From: Mucilaginibacter sp.
GTDB taxonomy: Bacteria > Bacteroidota > Bacteroidia > Sphingobacteriales > Sphingobacteriaceae
NCBI GenBank assembly: GCA_028288025.1
Contig: JAQBOM010000021.1
Coordinates: 62,001-126,000 of the forward strand
Length of the DNA stretch: 64,000 nt
Reading direction: 5' to 3'
A program made the position numbers and the translations under genes. This document shows, piece after piece, positions 30,508 through 40,420 of the stretch; within the stretch, counting starts at the first letter, position 1; the number at the start of each line of letters is the position of its first letter. Below the pieces are notes generated by a model. The model made no database searches and was not told the DNA's origin. It saw only the letters and a list, made by a program, of their open reading frames with translations.

Positions 30508-32946
30508 TTAATTTGAAGATTTGGTTCTCTTCTGCTCCTCTTCGTTCCCGGTACTATGAATTGAAGCTTCTTTTACAGAGGATCTTCCAAAGCGATAGGT
30601 AAAGGTAAGCCGTGCCACCTGGCTTTCTTTTTTATCCATTATCGAGATATTCAAATTCTGATAATTTACCTGGCTCCTGTCGCGCAGCGTATTAAAAATA
30701 TCTGCGCCACTCAGTTTTAAACTGGCCCGTTTGTTAAATAACTGCTTGCTTAAGCCTGCATCCACACGATAGTTTGTTTTAAACTGGCTTATACCATAAA
30801 AATTAGGTGACTCGTATTTACCTGAAAGCTCGGCAGACAATGTATTGCTGATTATAAACTGCTGGGTACTTGAAAAGTTGATATCCGGAGTGCCCTTGTT
30901 TAGGTTACCGTTAACCGGATACGCTACATAACGCTGATAAGCGGCATCAATTGAAAAATTACCGTTCCACCAGCTGGTAAATCGTACCGGCGCAAAAAAC
31001 TTTATCCCATAGTTATAGATAGTACCCAGATTCTTCCGTATGGTAATGTTTACCTTTGAAGCATCATTTTGCTCAAAAAAATTAAGATCATAAGCATTGT
31101 GCAAAATTTGGCTGTACAGCGTAAAAAGGAAAGTTTTTTTATAATTATATGATAATTCGATATTGTCGGAATATTGGGGCTTTAAATATGGATTCCCCGA
31201 CCGGTAATCGTACGGGTCAATATAGTATAAAAAGGGGTTGATATCTTCATAAACCGGTCTCGCAATCGCCCTGTTATAACTGATTGAAAATTCATTCTTA
31301 TCATCATATTTATAAGTGAGCAGCACCTGCGGAAAAAAATCAAGGTAGCTATTGTTTACAACCTGGCCGGTAGTTATCGAGTTGCCTTTCGCCGTGGTTT
31401 GTTCAGCGCGCAAGGCAGTTGTCAGATCAAACTTCCGGAACTTATTTTCATAGTTAATGTAAGCGGCATTAACATTTTCGGTATATAAAAAGCGATTACT
31501 GAACCGGGGGTCATTCTGATACTGGCCATTTACCAGCGGACCAAACATCAGGTCGTTATTGCTGGTTACATAACTGTATTTGATACCAGTCTCCAGTTTT
31601 GATGTTTTTGAAAGCGGATCTGTAAAATCAACCTTTGACAACCAGATTTTAATATTGGACGGAGATAAGTTTTGCAATAATTGCAGCGGTCTGTATTGAC
31701 TTCCTGAAGCATTAAAAAAATCATTTGTTATGTACTCCGATGATGAACGTTTATAAGTAGTATAGTTCAGATCAGCCGAAAGCGCTTTCCCCCGCCCGTC
31801 CAGCTTCCCGTTATAGTTAAGATTATAGTTTACCCGGGTAACATGCCTGTTAAGATCTGAATTTGCCGTAACGGTTGAGTCCGGCACGGATTGGTTGAAT
31901 ATTTTTAGATTGTTGTTCTTCACAAAATTATCATCCGCAACAGAGCCGTTTATTAAGAATCCTATTGTGTTGTTGGCTGAAATAAAATAGTCTGTACCCA
32001 GGCTAAATGTGTTCGTATAATCTTTTTGTACATTATTGTAATCGGTATTATAATTACTTAAAACATTATTGTAATTAATGACCCGGTTTGTAACAATATT
32101 TCTAAATGACTTATTAAAGGAATAATTATAGTTCCCGAAAATATTGAACTGCCTGGTGCGGTCGTTAAAAATTATCCCTGCGCTTTCTTTTTCATATTTC
32201 CCATAACCTACCGACCCGGTAACTGTTCCATTGGCGCCCGCGTTTGCACCCTTCTTTAAAAAAATATTTATAATCCCGCCGCTTGATGCATCGTATTTAG
32301 CCGACCCGCTGGTAACCAGCTCAATCCGTTCAATGGTGCTGGCGGGTATACCCTTTAACACTTCAGCCAGATCCTCCCCTGCCAAATTGGTGGGCTTACC
32401 GTCAATCAAAACCAATGCGCTTTGCCTGCCTATTATGCTGATATTATTGTTGTTATCTACCCGCACATTAGGCGCCTGCCTCAATATTTCGTAAGCCGAG
32501 CTGCCGGCCGCCGTGATCATGCTTTGGACATTCACGATCATTTTCCCGGGCGTTACCTCAATTGCAGGCCGGGTGCCGAATACGGTTACGCCGTTTAATT
32601 GTTTCGGAGAAAGGCTTAGTGTAATATCCGGAATATTAACGGTTTGCCCCCTGTTAACCTGATAAGGGCCGTAATATGATTTGGTGTAGCCGATAACCGT
32701 TACCAGTACAAGATATTTGTCCGGCGGTATGCCGGTTAACCTGAATACACCCGTTTTTTCGGTAATAACTGACCTAACAACTGACGAATCACCGCTCCTC
32801 AACAAAATTATTGTTGCCGCGGCCGCGGGCGAATGATCCTGGAACAACACTTTTCCCTGTACTGCCGCCGTCGGTGATTGCGCATAGGAGCTACCATAAA
32901 AACCAGCCAGGAACGCTGAGAGCAAGCACCCGATAACAACCTTCAT
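30508..32946 (-). CDS. TonB-dependent receptor / outer membrane beta-barrel protein with CarboxypepD_reg-like N-terminus
   Basis: Signal peptide, carboxypeptidase-like domain, plug and 22-strand-like barrel. Confidence 0.9.
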   Translation of the reverse strand: MKVVIGCLLSAFLAGFYGSSYAQSPTAAVQGKVLFQDHSPAAAATIILLRSGDSSVVRSVITEKTGVFRLTGIPPDKYLVLVTVIGYTKSYYGPYQVNRGQTVNIPDITLSLSPKQLNGVTVFGTRPAIEVTPGKMIVNVQSMITAAGSSAYEILRQAPNVRVDNNNNISIIGRQSALVLIDGKPTNLAGEDLAEVLKGIPASTIERIELVTSGSAKYDASSGGIINIFLKKGANAGANGTVTGSVGYGKYEKESAGIIFNDRTRQFNIFGNYNYSFNKSFRNIVTNRVINYNNVLSNYNTDYNNVQKDYTNTFSLGTDYFISANNTIGFLINGSVADDNFVKNNNLKIFNQSVPDSTVTANSDLNRHVTRVNYNLNYNGKLDGRGKALSADLNYTTYKRSSSEYITNDFFNASGSQYRPLQLLQNLSPSNIKIWLSKVDFTDPLSKTSKLETGIKYSYVTSNNDLMFGPLVNGQYQNDPRFSNRFLYTENVNAAYINYENKFRKFDLTTALRAEQTTAKGNSITTGQVVNNSYLDFFPQVLLTYKYDDKNEFSISYNRAIARPVYEDINPFLYYIDPYDYRSGNPYLKPQYSDNIELSYNYKKTFLFTLYSQILHNAYDLNFFEQNDASKVNITIRKNLGTIYNYGIKFFAPVRFTSWWNGNFSIDAAYQRYVAYPVNGNLNKGTPDINFSSTQQFIISNTLSAELSGKYESPNFYGISQFKTNYRVDAGLSKQLFNKRASLKLSGADIFNTLRDRSQVNYQNLNISIMDKKESQVARLTFTYRFGRSSVKEASIHSTGNEEEQKRTKSSN

Positions 32947-33224
32947 TAATATATATTGTAGAAATTTTCTATATCTTATCCTTTAATTAAAACACGCTCC
33001 CAATATAGCAACAATAATTAACCGAATAAACCAGAAGGGCTTAACGAATATATAATAATTTAAATTACTTATATAAAAATATTATAAATCATTGACAAAA
33101 TTGCCTTATTGGTCTAAAAAATTCACCTTTTCGATAAAGCTTTTACTGCTAATTTACACAATTCATTTATATATTGCAGGCAAATTAAAGGCTTTTTTTG
33201 GTGAATATCTAAGCGAACGTGACT

Positions 33225-34022
33225 ATGGCTAACAAGGAACTGGAAATACGAACCGTTAACGTTACGCGGTATGTTACGCCATTGCGGGAAGGAGGTTCGC
33301 TGCCCGCAATTGCCGAGGCCGACGACGGTTTTTTATATGTACTTAAATTTCGGGGCGCCGGTCAGGGTGCAAGGGCGCTTATTGCCGAGCTGATAGGCGG
33401 CGAAATTGCCCGGGCAGTCGGATTAAAAGTGCCGGAGATTGTTTTCGCCAGCCTGGATGAAGCTTTCGGCCGCACCGAGCCGGATGAAGAGATACAGGAC
33501 CTGTTAAAGGCCAGTACTGGGCTTAACCTCGCCCTTCATTATCTTTCAGGCGCTATAACTTTCGACCCGGCTATTACCAAACCCGACCCAATACTCGCGT
33601 CAAAAATCGTTTGGCTCGATTGCCTGCTCACCAATGTGGACCGTACGCCCCGCAATACCAATATGCTTATCTGGCACAAAGAATTATGGCTTATTGACCA
33701 TGGGGCCGCATTATATTTCCATCATTCGTGGCACAACTGGATGGAGCAGGCCAAACGGCCCTTTGTACAGGTTAAAGACCATGTGTTGCTGCCGCATGCT
33801 ACTGAACTGGAGTTGGTTGATGCACAATTGCGTCTCGTTTTGACCGCAGAGCGCATCCGTTCAATTGTCGGCCTGGTGCCGGACGAATGGCTGGCCGGCG
33901 AAAAAACATTCAAAACAATTGAAGAACACCGGCAGGCTTACATCGACTTTTTACTATCACGAATTGAAAATTCAGCTATTTTTATAAAAGAAGCACAACA
34001 TGCAGCAGAAACACTTGTTTGA
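33225..34022 (+). CDS. HipA-like kinase-domain protein
   Basis: Catalytic-loop-like LDCLLTNVDRTPRNTNMLI and metal-binding-like WLIDHGAALYF. Confidence 0.8.
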   Translation: MANKELEIRTVNVTRYVTPLREGGSLPAIAEADDGFLYVLKFRGAGQGARALIAELIGGEIARAVGLKVPEIVFASLDEAFGRTEPDEEIQDLLKASTGLNLALHYLSGAITFDPAITKPDPILASKIVWLDCLLTNVDRTPRNTNMLIWHKELWLIDHGAALYFHHSWHNWMEQAKRPFVQVKDHVLLPHATELELVDAQLRLVLTAERIRSIVGLVPDEWLAGEKTFKTIEEHRQAYIDFLLSRIENSAIFIKEAQHAAETLV

Positions 34023-34383
34023 ATATGCCGTTATCCGCGTTGTGCCGAAAGTGGAACGCGAAGAATTCCTGAATATAGGTGTGATCCTGTATTGCGCAAA
34101 ACAGCAGTTTTTGCAAACCAGGTATTTGCTGGATCAGCCACGTCTTGCCGCATTTTCAGCTGAGTTAGATATGGTTGAGTTGAAAGAGCATCTCTGCTCA
34201 TTCGAACGGATATGTAAAGGTGATACAGCCGCCGGACCGATAGGCAAGCTGGATATCGCTTCACGATTTCGCTGGCTCACAGCCGCCCGCAGCACGGTTT
34301 TGCAAACATCAAAAGTACACCCCGGCATGACCGAAAGTGCATTGGAAACGCTTGATCGTTTGTTTGCACAGCTTGTTGTTTAA
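34000..34383 (+). CDS. DUF3037 domain protein
   Basis: EYAVIRVVPKVEREEFLNIGVILYC; overlaps the HipA-like gene by 23 bp. Confidence 0.85.
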   Translation: MQQKHLFEYAVIRVVPKVEREEFLNIGVILYCAKQQFLQTRYLLDQPRLAAFSAELDMVELKEHLCSFERICKGDTAAGPIGKLDIASRFRWLTAARSTVLQTSKVHPGMTESALETLDRLFAQLVV

Positions 34384-34453
34384 CAAGGGTGTCGGAATTC
34401 TCAATAAACTCCGACCCGTTCATGATCTTAACAAATATAATTTACGGTGGCGC

Positions 34454-34502
34454 ACTGCGCCAACTGCGCCAACTGCGACAAAAAGTGCGACACCTTGCGA
34501 CA
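34454..34502. repeat. Nonamer-like array ACTGCGCCA x2 / ACTGCGACA / AGTGCGACA / CTTGCGACA
   Basis: Units read directly downstream of the DUF3037 gene. Confidence 0.8.
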
Positions 34503-34568
34503 GCCCAATAAATTAGTAAAGCAGCAGGCTGCATATCAATACTCAATACAGATATAACGGGCATACAC

Positions 34569-34964
34569 TCAGCCGCCTTTCTTCCGGGCTTCTTCTATCT
34601 CTGCTTCAATCCGTTCCTTTCTGAGGTCGACACGTATCAGCCCGAACAAACTCATATATACATTGGCCACAAATACCAAAGCGAAGCCGCCGATAAGGTA
34701 CCCGCGCCAGTCATCGAGCAATAATTTATACCCGGTAATAATCAGCATAATGGCTGTTATATAATGGCTGAAACAGTACTCGCAGGTAAACAGGTAGAAA
34801 AATTTACGGCTTGCCATTGTTTTAGCCTTATGACTGCATTTAACACAATATTCGCGCGGCTCTTTGAATATCTCCTCGTGGGTCACGGTCCATGCGATAC
34901 AAGCTATCGGTATGGCCAAAATAAATAACCAGGCAATTTGGCTGCTTAATTCCATAACAACCAA
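34569..34964 (-). CDS. Hypothetical membrane protein
   Basis: 131 aa; TM segments and a CVKCSHKAKTMASRKFFYLFTCEYC cysteine cluster. Confidence 0.7.
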   Translation of the reverse strand: MVVMELSSQIAWLFILAIPIACIAWTVTHEEIFKEPREYCVKCSHKAKTMASRKFFYLFTCEYCFSHYITAIMLIITGYKLLLDDWRGYLIGGFALVFVANVYMSLFGLIRVDLRKERIEAEIEEARKKGG

Positions 34965-35087
34965 ATACGTAATGTGTTAAAAAAGTTTTGTTTTTATAAG
35001 AATGTGGCTGCGATAGGATAAAATTAACGAAGGTAAAACGAGTTTAATGATACCTTACCCGCCCAAATGACTTTTGACTTCTGACTT

Positions 35088-35813
35088 TTATTCCAAATCA
35101 TATTCCTTATGTAACTCGGCTAAAACATCTTCAGCGGTTTTCATTTGCCGGGCATATTCGGTCATCGAACGCAACCGCTCGATCTTCACAACAACAATAT
35201 AATTGATCGTCTGTCTCGTACTCTGTTTGCTTCGGTCGGTGTAATACAATTCGTGCGAAATATGGTGCAAAAAATAGGTATCAAAAACAACCTCGCTATT
35301 GAAATTTTTTATAGCGAAGGGCATCACCTAGTCAACTATAAATTTCAGGTCGATGTTTTCGCGTTTGACGGTTTTTTTCGCCTGCACATCGTAGCTGTTC
35401 ATCAGGGTCACCAGCTTTTGATCAAAATATCTTAACGATCCCGATGATTTGATTTGCTCGTAAGTGCCTGCAGAAGGCTCAAAAGGCGCCACGTTGCTGG
35501 CGACCGATACCTGCTTGTACAGCACAGTATCCTTTTGTTTTTCGGCTGAGAAATGAAGCATATTCAGTGCGCTGTCTAAAGTTGCCAGCTTATGCTTACT
35601 AAAGCGCACAGCCGTGTGCAGTGCCGCTGTATCCTTTTTAATATCGTCAAAATACGAACGGGCAAACTCTGCCGCACGTTTATGCTCCGAAATATTCTCC
35701 CGTATATTTTCGGCAACGAAGCCCATCATTACGGCCAGGAATATCATTAAGCCTTCAAGAACATATTCTTTCAGGCCTTTTTTCTCTAATTCGGGGTGGT
35801 GATGTACTTCCAT
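35088..35813 (-). pseudogene. MEVHHHP array member A, interrupted by in-frame TAG at 35328-35330
   Basis: ORFs 35328..35873 and 35088..35327 are contiguous in the same frame (...KFIVD*VMPFAIKNF...); the downstream half ends in the family-like C-terminus AELHKEYDLE. Confidence 0.8.
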
Positions 35814-35908
35814 TTTTGATTTCGGATGTCGGATTTTCAATTTTTCGCGGTTGTTTGTTTTTATTGTGCTCAAGAGGGCTTCGCCGTTTCGGATTTATTT
35901 TTTTGACT
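35814..35908. repeat. Shared leader repeat (copy 1)
   Basis: Nearly identical to 36707-36802, containing GATTTCG/GATGTCG heptamers and GAGGGCTTCGCCGTTT. Confidence 0.85.
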
Positions 35909-36706
35909 TTACTGACTTTCGGACTTTTCCGACTTTCCGGACTCCTCAAAATGGTATTTCTCGTTGATTAATTTGAGCAGCCCCGCGGCTTCATTTTTCG
36001 CTTTGTTTAACCGGGTCATATATCCCCAGTTGCGGGCATTGATATTGACTACGCTGTTGGCCAGTTGGTTAAGTTTAACCGGATCTTTTTCAAAAAGGGG
36101 CATATCATACATAAATGAACTTCGCATAACGTCTTTATCTGGGTTCGTTTGCATATTCTTATTAACCTGCCTGTTAAAATCGGTATAATCACACATCGCA
36201 TCTTCAAGCGCATATAGCGTGTTATAGGCTTTGTTAACGTCATTCAAATCCTCTTTATAATTGCCTTCAATAAATGTTTCGTACTCCATTATTTTTTGAG
36301 CGACACCCTGATTTTCGATCAGCCTTAAGTTGCCCGAACTTTTTAATTGCTGGATGATCGTTAATGCTGGCCAGTAGGTTACGCCGTATTCGTTAACCGG
36401 CGTATTCCACTTACCCAGCAACGTAAATTTATACGCAGCCGGATAACGGGCATTATTATACAGCGAATCTAAAAGTGGCCGTAAATAAAATACTTTATGA
36501 AGCGAACTGGTATACATCGCTGTATCACTTTTCAACTCGGCAGATAAGGCGCGCAGGTAATCCTTTTCTTTCGACCCGTCCGACAGATGGTCACGCGCAC
36601 TTTCGGCAAAATAGCCCATCGTAACAGCTAAAAATATCATTAAACCTTCCAGCAAATATTCTTTCAGGCCTTTTCTTTCTACTTCTGGGTGGTGGTGTAC
36701 TTCCAT
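35909..36706 (-). CDS. MEVHHHP array member B
   Basis: MEVHHHPEVERKGLKEYLLEGLMIFLAVTMGYFAES; central IIQQLKSSGNLRLI. Confidence 0.85.
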   Translation of the reverse strand: MEVHHHPEVERKGLKEYLLEGLMIFLAVTMGYFAESARDHLSDGSKEKDYLRALSAELKSDTAMYTSSLHKVFYLRPLLDSLYNNARYPAAYKFTLLGKWNTPVNEYGVTYWPALTIIQQLKSSGNLRLIENQGVAQKIMEYETFIEGNYKEDLNDVNKAYNTLYALEDAMCDYTDFNRQVNKNMQTNPDKDVMRSSFMYDMPLFEKDPVKLNQLANSVVNINARNWGYMTRLNKAKNEAAGLLKLINEKYHFEESGKSEKSESQ

Positions 36707-36802
36707 TTTTGATTTTGGATGTCGGATTTTCAATTTTTCGCGGTTGTTTGTTTTTTATTGTGCTCAAGAGGGCTTCGCCGTTTCGGATTTATTTTTTTGA
36801 CA
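36707..36802. repeat. Shared leader repeat (copy 2)
   Basis: Nearly identical to 35814-35908. Confidence 0.85.
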
Positions 36803-37576
36803 TTATTGACTTTCGGACTTTCCGGACTTTTCCGACTCTTTCAAATGATATTCGTTATTAATTAACCCTATCAGTTTCTTCGCCTGTACCAGTAATTCAC
36901 CTGCTCTTCTTCGTTGTGTTTCATCTGATTTTTTCAGGTACTGTACCGAACCAATGTATTCATTCAACAAAGCAGGGTTAGTTGAAAACAGTTGCGGGTT
37001 GGTGGTGGGTCTGATTATTTTGTCGCCCGCAACCATGCTGTTAAATATCCTGGTATCAAAAATTTTCCTGGCATACTGCCTGTAATCCTCCCTCAACATT
37101 TGCTCCTCATTCATTTCAAGTATTTGAACCCGCATTTTTTGGTCGTATGCCATAATGTTGTTCGATATCTTCCAATTGCTGATCAGCCGCAAGCTTCCCG
37201 AGCTTTTCAGTTGTTGAATGGTGCGGTCGTTTGGAAAAATATTTTGCGGCGGCGAGATAACCCGGGCAAAATAATAAACGCTGTTCCCCTTATCTTTTAA
37301 GGAGGGCGAGCCAAGCAAAAAAACCAGCGAATCGATCATTTCGACCCGGTGCTTCCTAAAATTGATATTGCTTGCAAGCGTAACGGTATCCGATTTCAGA
37401 TCTTCGATCATTGATACCATAAATCCCCTTTCCCGGTGCTGGTCGGTAATATGCTCGCGCAGGCTTTCAGCAAAAAAACCCATCATAACGGCCAGAAAAA
37501 TCATTAGTCCTTCAAATAAATATTCCTTCCAGGGCTTGGGCTTGTGTTCTAATTGCGGGTGGTGGTGTACTTCCAT
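36803..37576 (-). CDS. MEVHHHP array member C
   Basis: MEVHHHPQLEHKPKPWKEYLFEGLMIFLAVMMGFFAESLRE; TIQQLKSSGSLRLI. Confidence 0.85.
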   Translation of the reverse strand: MEVHHHPQLEHKPKPWKEYLFEGLMIFLAVMMGFFAESLREHITDQHRERGFMVSMIEDLKSDTVTLASNINFRKHRVEMIDSLVFLLGSPSLKDKGNSVYYFARVISPPQNIFPNDRTIQQLKSSGSLRLISNWKISNNIMAYDQKMRVQILEMNEEQMLREDYRQYARKIFDTRIFNSMVAGDKIIRPTTNPQLFSTNPALLNEYIGSVQYLKKSDETQRRRAGELLVQAKKLIGLINNEYHLKESEKSGKSESQ

Positions 37577-37660
37577 TGTGATTTCAGTTGGCAGTTTTGA
37601 GTTAGCAGTTTGCCGTAATTTTATTTCGTTATGCAAATTTTCGGATTTATCCGCTCTTTT

Positions 37661-37702
37661 GACTTCTGACTTCGGACTTCCGACTCCAGACTTCCGAATT
37701 CG
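37661..37702. repeat. Heptamer array GACTTCT/GACTTCG/GACTTCC/GACTCCA/GACTTCC/GAATTCG
   Basis: Six consecutive 7-bp units. Confidence 0.85.
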
Positions 37703-37706
37703 TTTC

Positions 37707-39089
37707 TCACTCATTGATCCGCTCTAGTTTTTCAATAGTTCGCTTAGCCGCAGCCAGGCGTACAGCTTTATTTTTTATTACTAATTTTTTCGTCGTCCAT
37801 TTTTCAAGCCGGTGATGCAGCGGTACCAGCAATGCTGCAATACACACCAACGCGAGCAGCATCAATACCGGTGAATGATGAGTAACACGCTCTAAAAAGG
37901 GGTGTACCAAAAGATTGATAAACTCAAATACAATAAGCAAGGCGAGTACGCCCAAAAACTCTATCATTTTTGTGTTGGTGATCATGCTGCGGCTTGCCAT
38001 TAAAAATAATATAATAATGGTGATAATGCCAAGGGCAATTAACGCGTACTGTATATTTTGTTTTCGCTGTTCTGCAGCTTCTGCGGTTTTTGCCTGTTCG
38101 TCTATTTCCCTTAATTGTTGTCCGAAGGTTAGGTTTTGAAACTCTGCAATGCGTTTTTGACTGCTTACCGAATCCTTATATTCTATCTGCATTACTGCGT
38201 AGTAATAAGCGCTGTCTTTGTTCATTTCATGTGCGTATACTTTTCTCAATATTTCGGCTACTGTGCTCATCCCTTCGGTTATGCCGGCTTTTTTGGCGAC
38301 CGCCAGGTTCTCCAATGCGATAGCCTTTGCCTGCGCATAATTGCCCGATTTAATACAAAAATCGCAATACAGGCTGCCGTGGCGTATTTGCCCGGATGCC
38401 AGGTTTTGTTTTTTACAATAGGCTACTACCCTTTTGTAATACACTTCTGCCAGGTCGGCATCGCCTTTCAGTTCGTACGCTTTACCGCTTTGCGCCAGGG
38501 AAATAGAAACCAGGGTCGGATCATTATTTTTATTAGCTGAGCTAGCCGCTTTTTGCAAATAGATGAGCGCCGAATCGGGTTTGTTTAAATTATTAAATAC
38601 CAGGCCATATAATATGTTTTTGAAAAACGCGCTCGACGGAAAATTGCCGAAAGACTCAAATTTTCTAAGATAACTAAGGGCAACCTTGTCATTCCCGGTA
38701 ATGGCATACACGTAAGCCAGATTGCCGTAAAATGTTGCTTTGCTTTCATCTGTTTTGGCATAGTCCAACCCTTTGAAGTAAGCGCTAAGGGCAAAATTAT
38801 AATCTGTTCGGGTTACCAGCCTGTTACCGATAGCCCTGTAAACCAGTACCATCAACGAATCATTCTTTAAGCCCCCGGCTATGGCATACATTTTTTTTTG
38901 CAATATGGCCGAACTGTCATATAGCCCGGTGGTATAGCAATACCTGTCTAACCCGCGATAGCCCCGAAATTTTTCGGCAGGCGTTTTGGCGTTTCGTATT
39001 GTTTGCACGGCCTGGTCCACGGGCGGGTATTGCGCTAATAGCTGCCTGCTTATAAGCAACAAAAAGATCAGGGTAAAAAAATACTTCAT
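37707..39089 (-). CDS. TPR protein with C-terminal membrane segments and coiled tail, no kinase domain
   Basis: Signal peptide, TPR-like region, hydrophobic segments then KTIEKLERINE; no histidine-kinase motifs seen. Confidence 0.75.
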   Translation of the reverse strand: MKYFFTLIFLLLISRQLLAQYPPVDQAVQTIRNAKTPAEKFRGYRGLDRYCYTTGLYDSSAILQKKMYAIAGGLKNDSLMVLVYRAIGNRLVTRTDYNFALSAYFKGLDYAKTDESKATFYGNLAYVYAITGNDKVALSYLRKFESFGNFPSSAFFKNILYGLVFNNLNKPDSALIYLQKAASSANKNNDPTLVSISLAQSGKAYELKGDADLAEVYYKRVVAYCKKQNLASGQIRHGSLYCDFCIKSGNYAQAKAIALENLAVAKKAGITEGMSTVAEILRKVYAHEMNKDSAYYYAVMQIEYKDSVSSQKRIAEFQNLTFGQQLREIDEQAKTAEAAEQRKQNIQYALIALGIITIIILFLMASRSMITNTKMIEFLGVLALLIVFEFINLLVHPFLERVTHHSPVLMLLALVCIAALLVPLHHRLEKWTTKKLVIKNKAVRLAAAKRTIEKLERINE

Positions 39090-39131
39090 ACAAAATCCGT
39101 GATTATTAACATGCGGCTGTTACCTGCCATC

Positions 39132-39482
39132 TTATTTTTTTATTTCAACACTTATAATATGCAAGTTATTGCTGCCTGCATTTTTTAATGCATGCGGCCC
39201 TAATGGTTCGGACCACAATGCGGCATGGGGCACAATGGTTTTACCAAGGCTCCTCGAGTCCAGCAGCACATTACCCTGGGCATCATACCTGATAAAATCA
39301 GACCAACTGATAACAATATGCGACGCGGCAAAACGGTGCGTATGCACGGCTGTCATTTCGCCGGGCGGAATACAAGTATCCAGCACACGCACAAATTCAT
39401 TTTCAAGCAGCAATGAATGATGCTGTGGCGCGGCAATTAATGCGTCCAGTTCGTCGGGCCATTTTTCAGGTTGTATATCCAT
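39132..39482 (-). CDS. Cupin-like small protein
   Basis: CIPPGEMTAVHTHRFAASHIVIS metal-site-like motif. Confidence 0.7.
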   Translation of the reverse strand: MDIQPEKWPDELDALIAAPQHHSLLLENEFVRVLDTCIPPGEMTAVHTHRFAASHIVISWSDFIRYDAQGNVLLDSRSLGKTIVPHAALWSEPLGPHALKNAGSNNLHIISVEIKK

Positions 39483-39552
39483 TAACTCTAAATAATATTA
39501 TCCGATAACTATTTTTTTGATTTCATATGCTTTGTATTTCTGTTTCACCCTT

Positions 39553-40344
39553 TTATTCACCGTTAAAATGATATTCCATTCTCAATGCCTCCAGCAACTC
39601 ATGGTTAGCTTTTATAAAAGGCGCGTAATATATTTGCACGGTCGACCGTACGATCAACAAATAATAACCGGCGAGCGCGTCTGCGTCTCCCCTTTTAAAA
39701 TCCTTAAGGTTCCTGACAGATGGCGGCCTTGTTGAATGAAAATTGGTTTGAGATAAAGCTTCCGGGATAGAAAGCTTTCCGTTTTGCGTAAACTCGTCCT
39801 GCCATTTAAAATCAAAATGTTTCAGCGAAAAGGGCCGTATGGAGCTTTCGATAAAGGTATATTCCTGCCCGTTCCGGTTCCTGACATTTGCATTGACGAT
39901 ATTAATACGGCTGATAGCATTCTGCAGCCGGATGCTCTTAAAATAACGCAGGGTGCCCGAATTTCTTAACTGGGTTAATATCCCTTCATTCGGTTCAAAC
40001 AGAATGGAGCTGGTTAAAATAAACGACCATTCAAAACTCTGATTAAACTTATCCGATACATGAGTAAGGCTGCTATCCGAAACATAATTTCTGAAATATT
40101 GCATCTGGATGGCTTTTTCCCGGCGCAGCTTTATTTTACTTTGCATATTAACCGAATCTGCGTAAACCTCCTGGTATAAACTTTTTGCCAGTTCGGTAGC
40201 CTTTTGGTTTTCCGATATACTTTCGCGCATGGTTTCCGCGAAAAAGCCGAGTGTTACAGCCAGGAATATCATGATGAATTCAAGGAAATATTCCTTCCAG
40301 GGTTTTCTTTTGTGATGCAGGTCGGGGTGATGATGTACTTCCAT
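39553..40344 (-). CDS. MEVHHHP array member D
   Basis: MEVHHHPDLHHKRKPWKEYFLEFIMIFLAVTLGFFAETMRE; ILTQLRNSGTLRYF. Confidence 0.85.
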   Translation of the reverse strand: MEVHHHPDLHHKRKPWKEYFLEFIMIFLAVTLGFFAETMRESISENQKATELAKSLYQEVYADSVNMQSKIKLRREKAIQMQYFRNYVSDSSLTHVSDKFNQSFEWSFILTSSILFEPNEGILTQLRNSGTLRYFKSIRLQNAISRINIVNANVRNRNGQEYTFIESSIRPFSLKHFDFKWQDEFTQNGKLSIPEALSQTNFHSTRPPSVRNLKDFKRGDADALAGYYLLIVRSTVQIYYAPFIKANHELLEALRMEYHFNGE

Positions 40345-40420
40345 GTTGTGATTTCGGATGTCGGATTTCGATTTTTGCGGTTGTTTGTTTTAATTCTGCC
40401 CGGGGTCCGGGTTTGCAGCT

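Noticed and set aside
33225-34022. Classical hipBA toxin-antitoxin locus
   Set aside because: No HipB-like HTH gene is adjacent and the partner is DUF3037, so it is reported as a different type of pair.
35814-35873. N-terminal extensions of array ORFs in the track (MSTIKTNNREKLKIRHPKSK-, MSEKRIRKSGVGSPKSEVK-, MSTIENKQARK-)
   Set aside because: These are translations of the intergenic word repeats; the conserved start MEVHHHP is preferred for all members.
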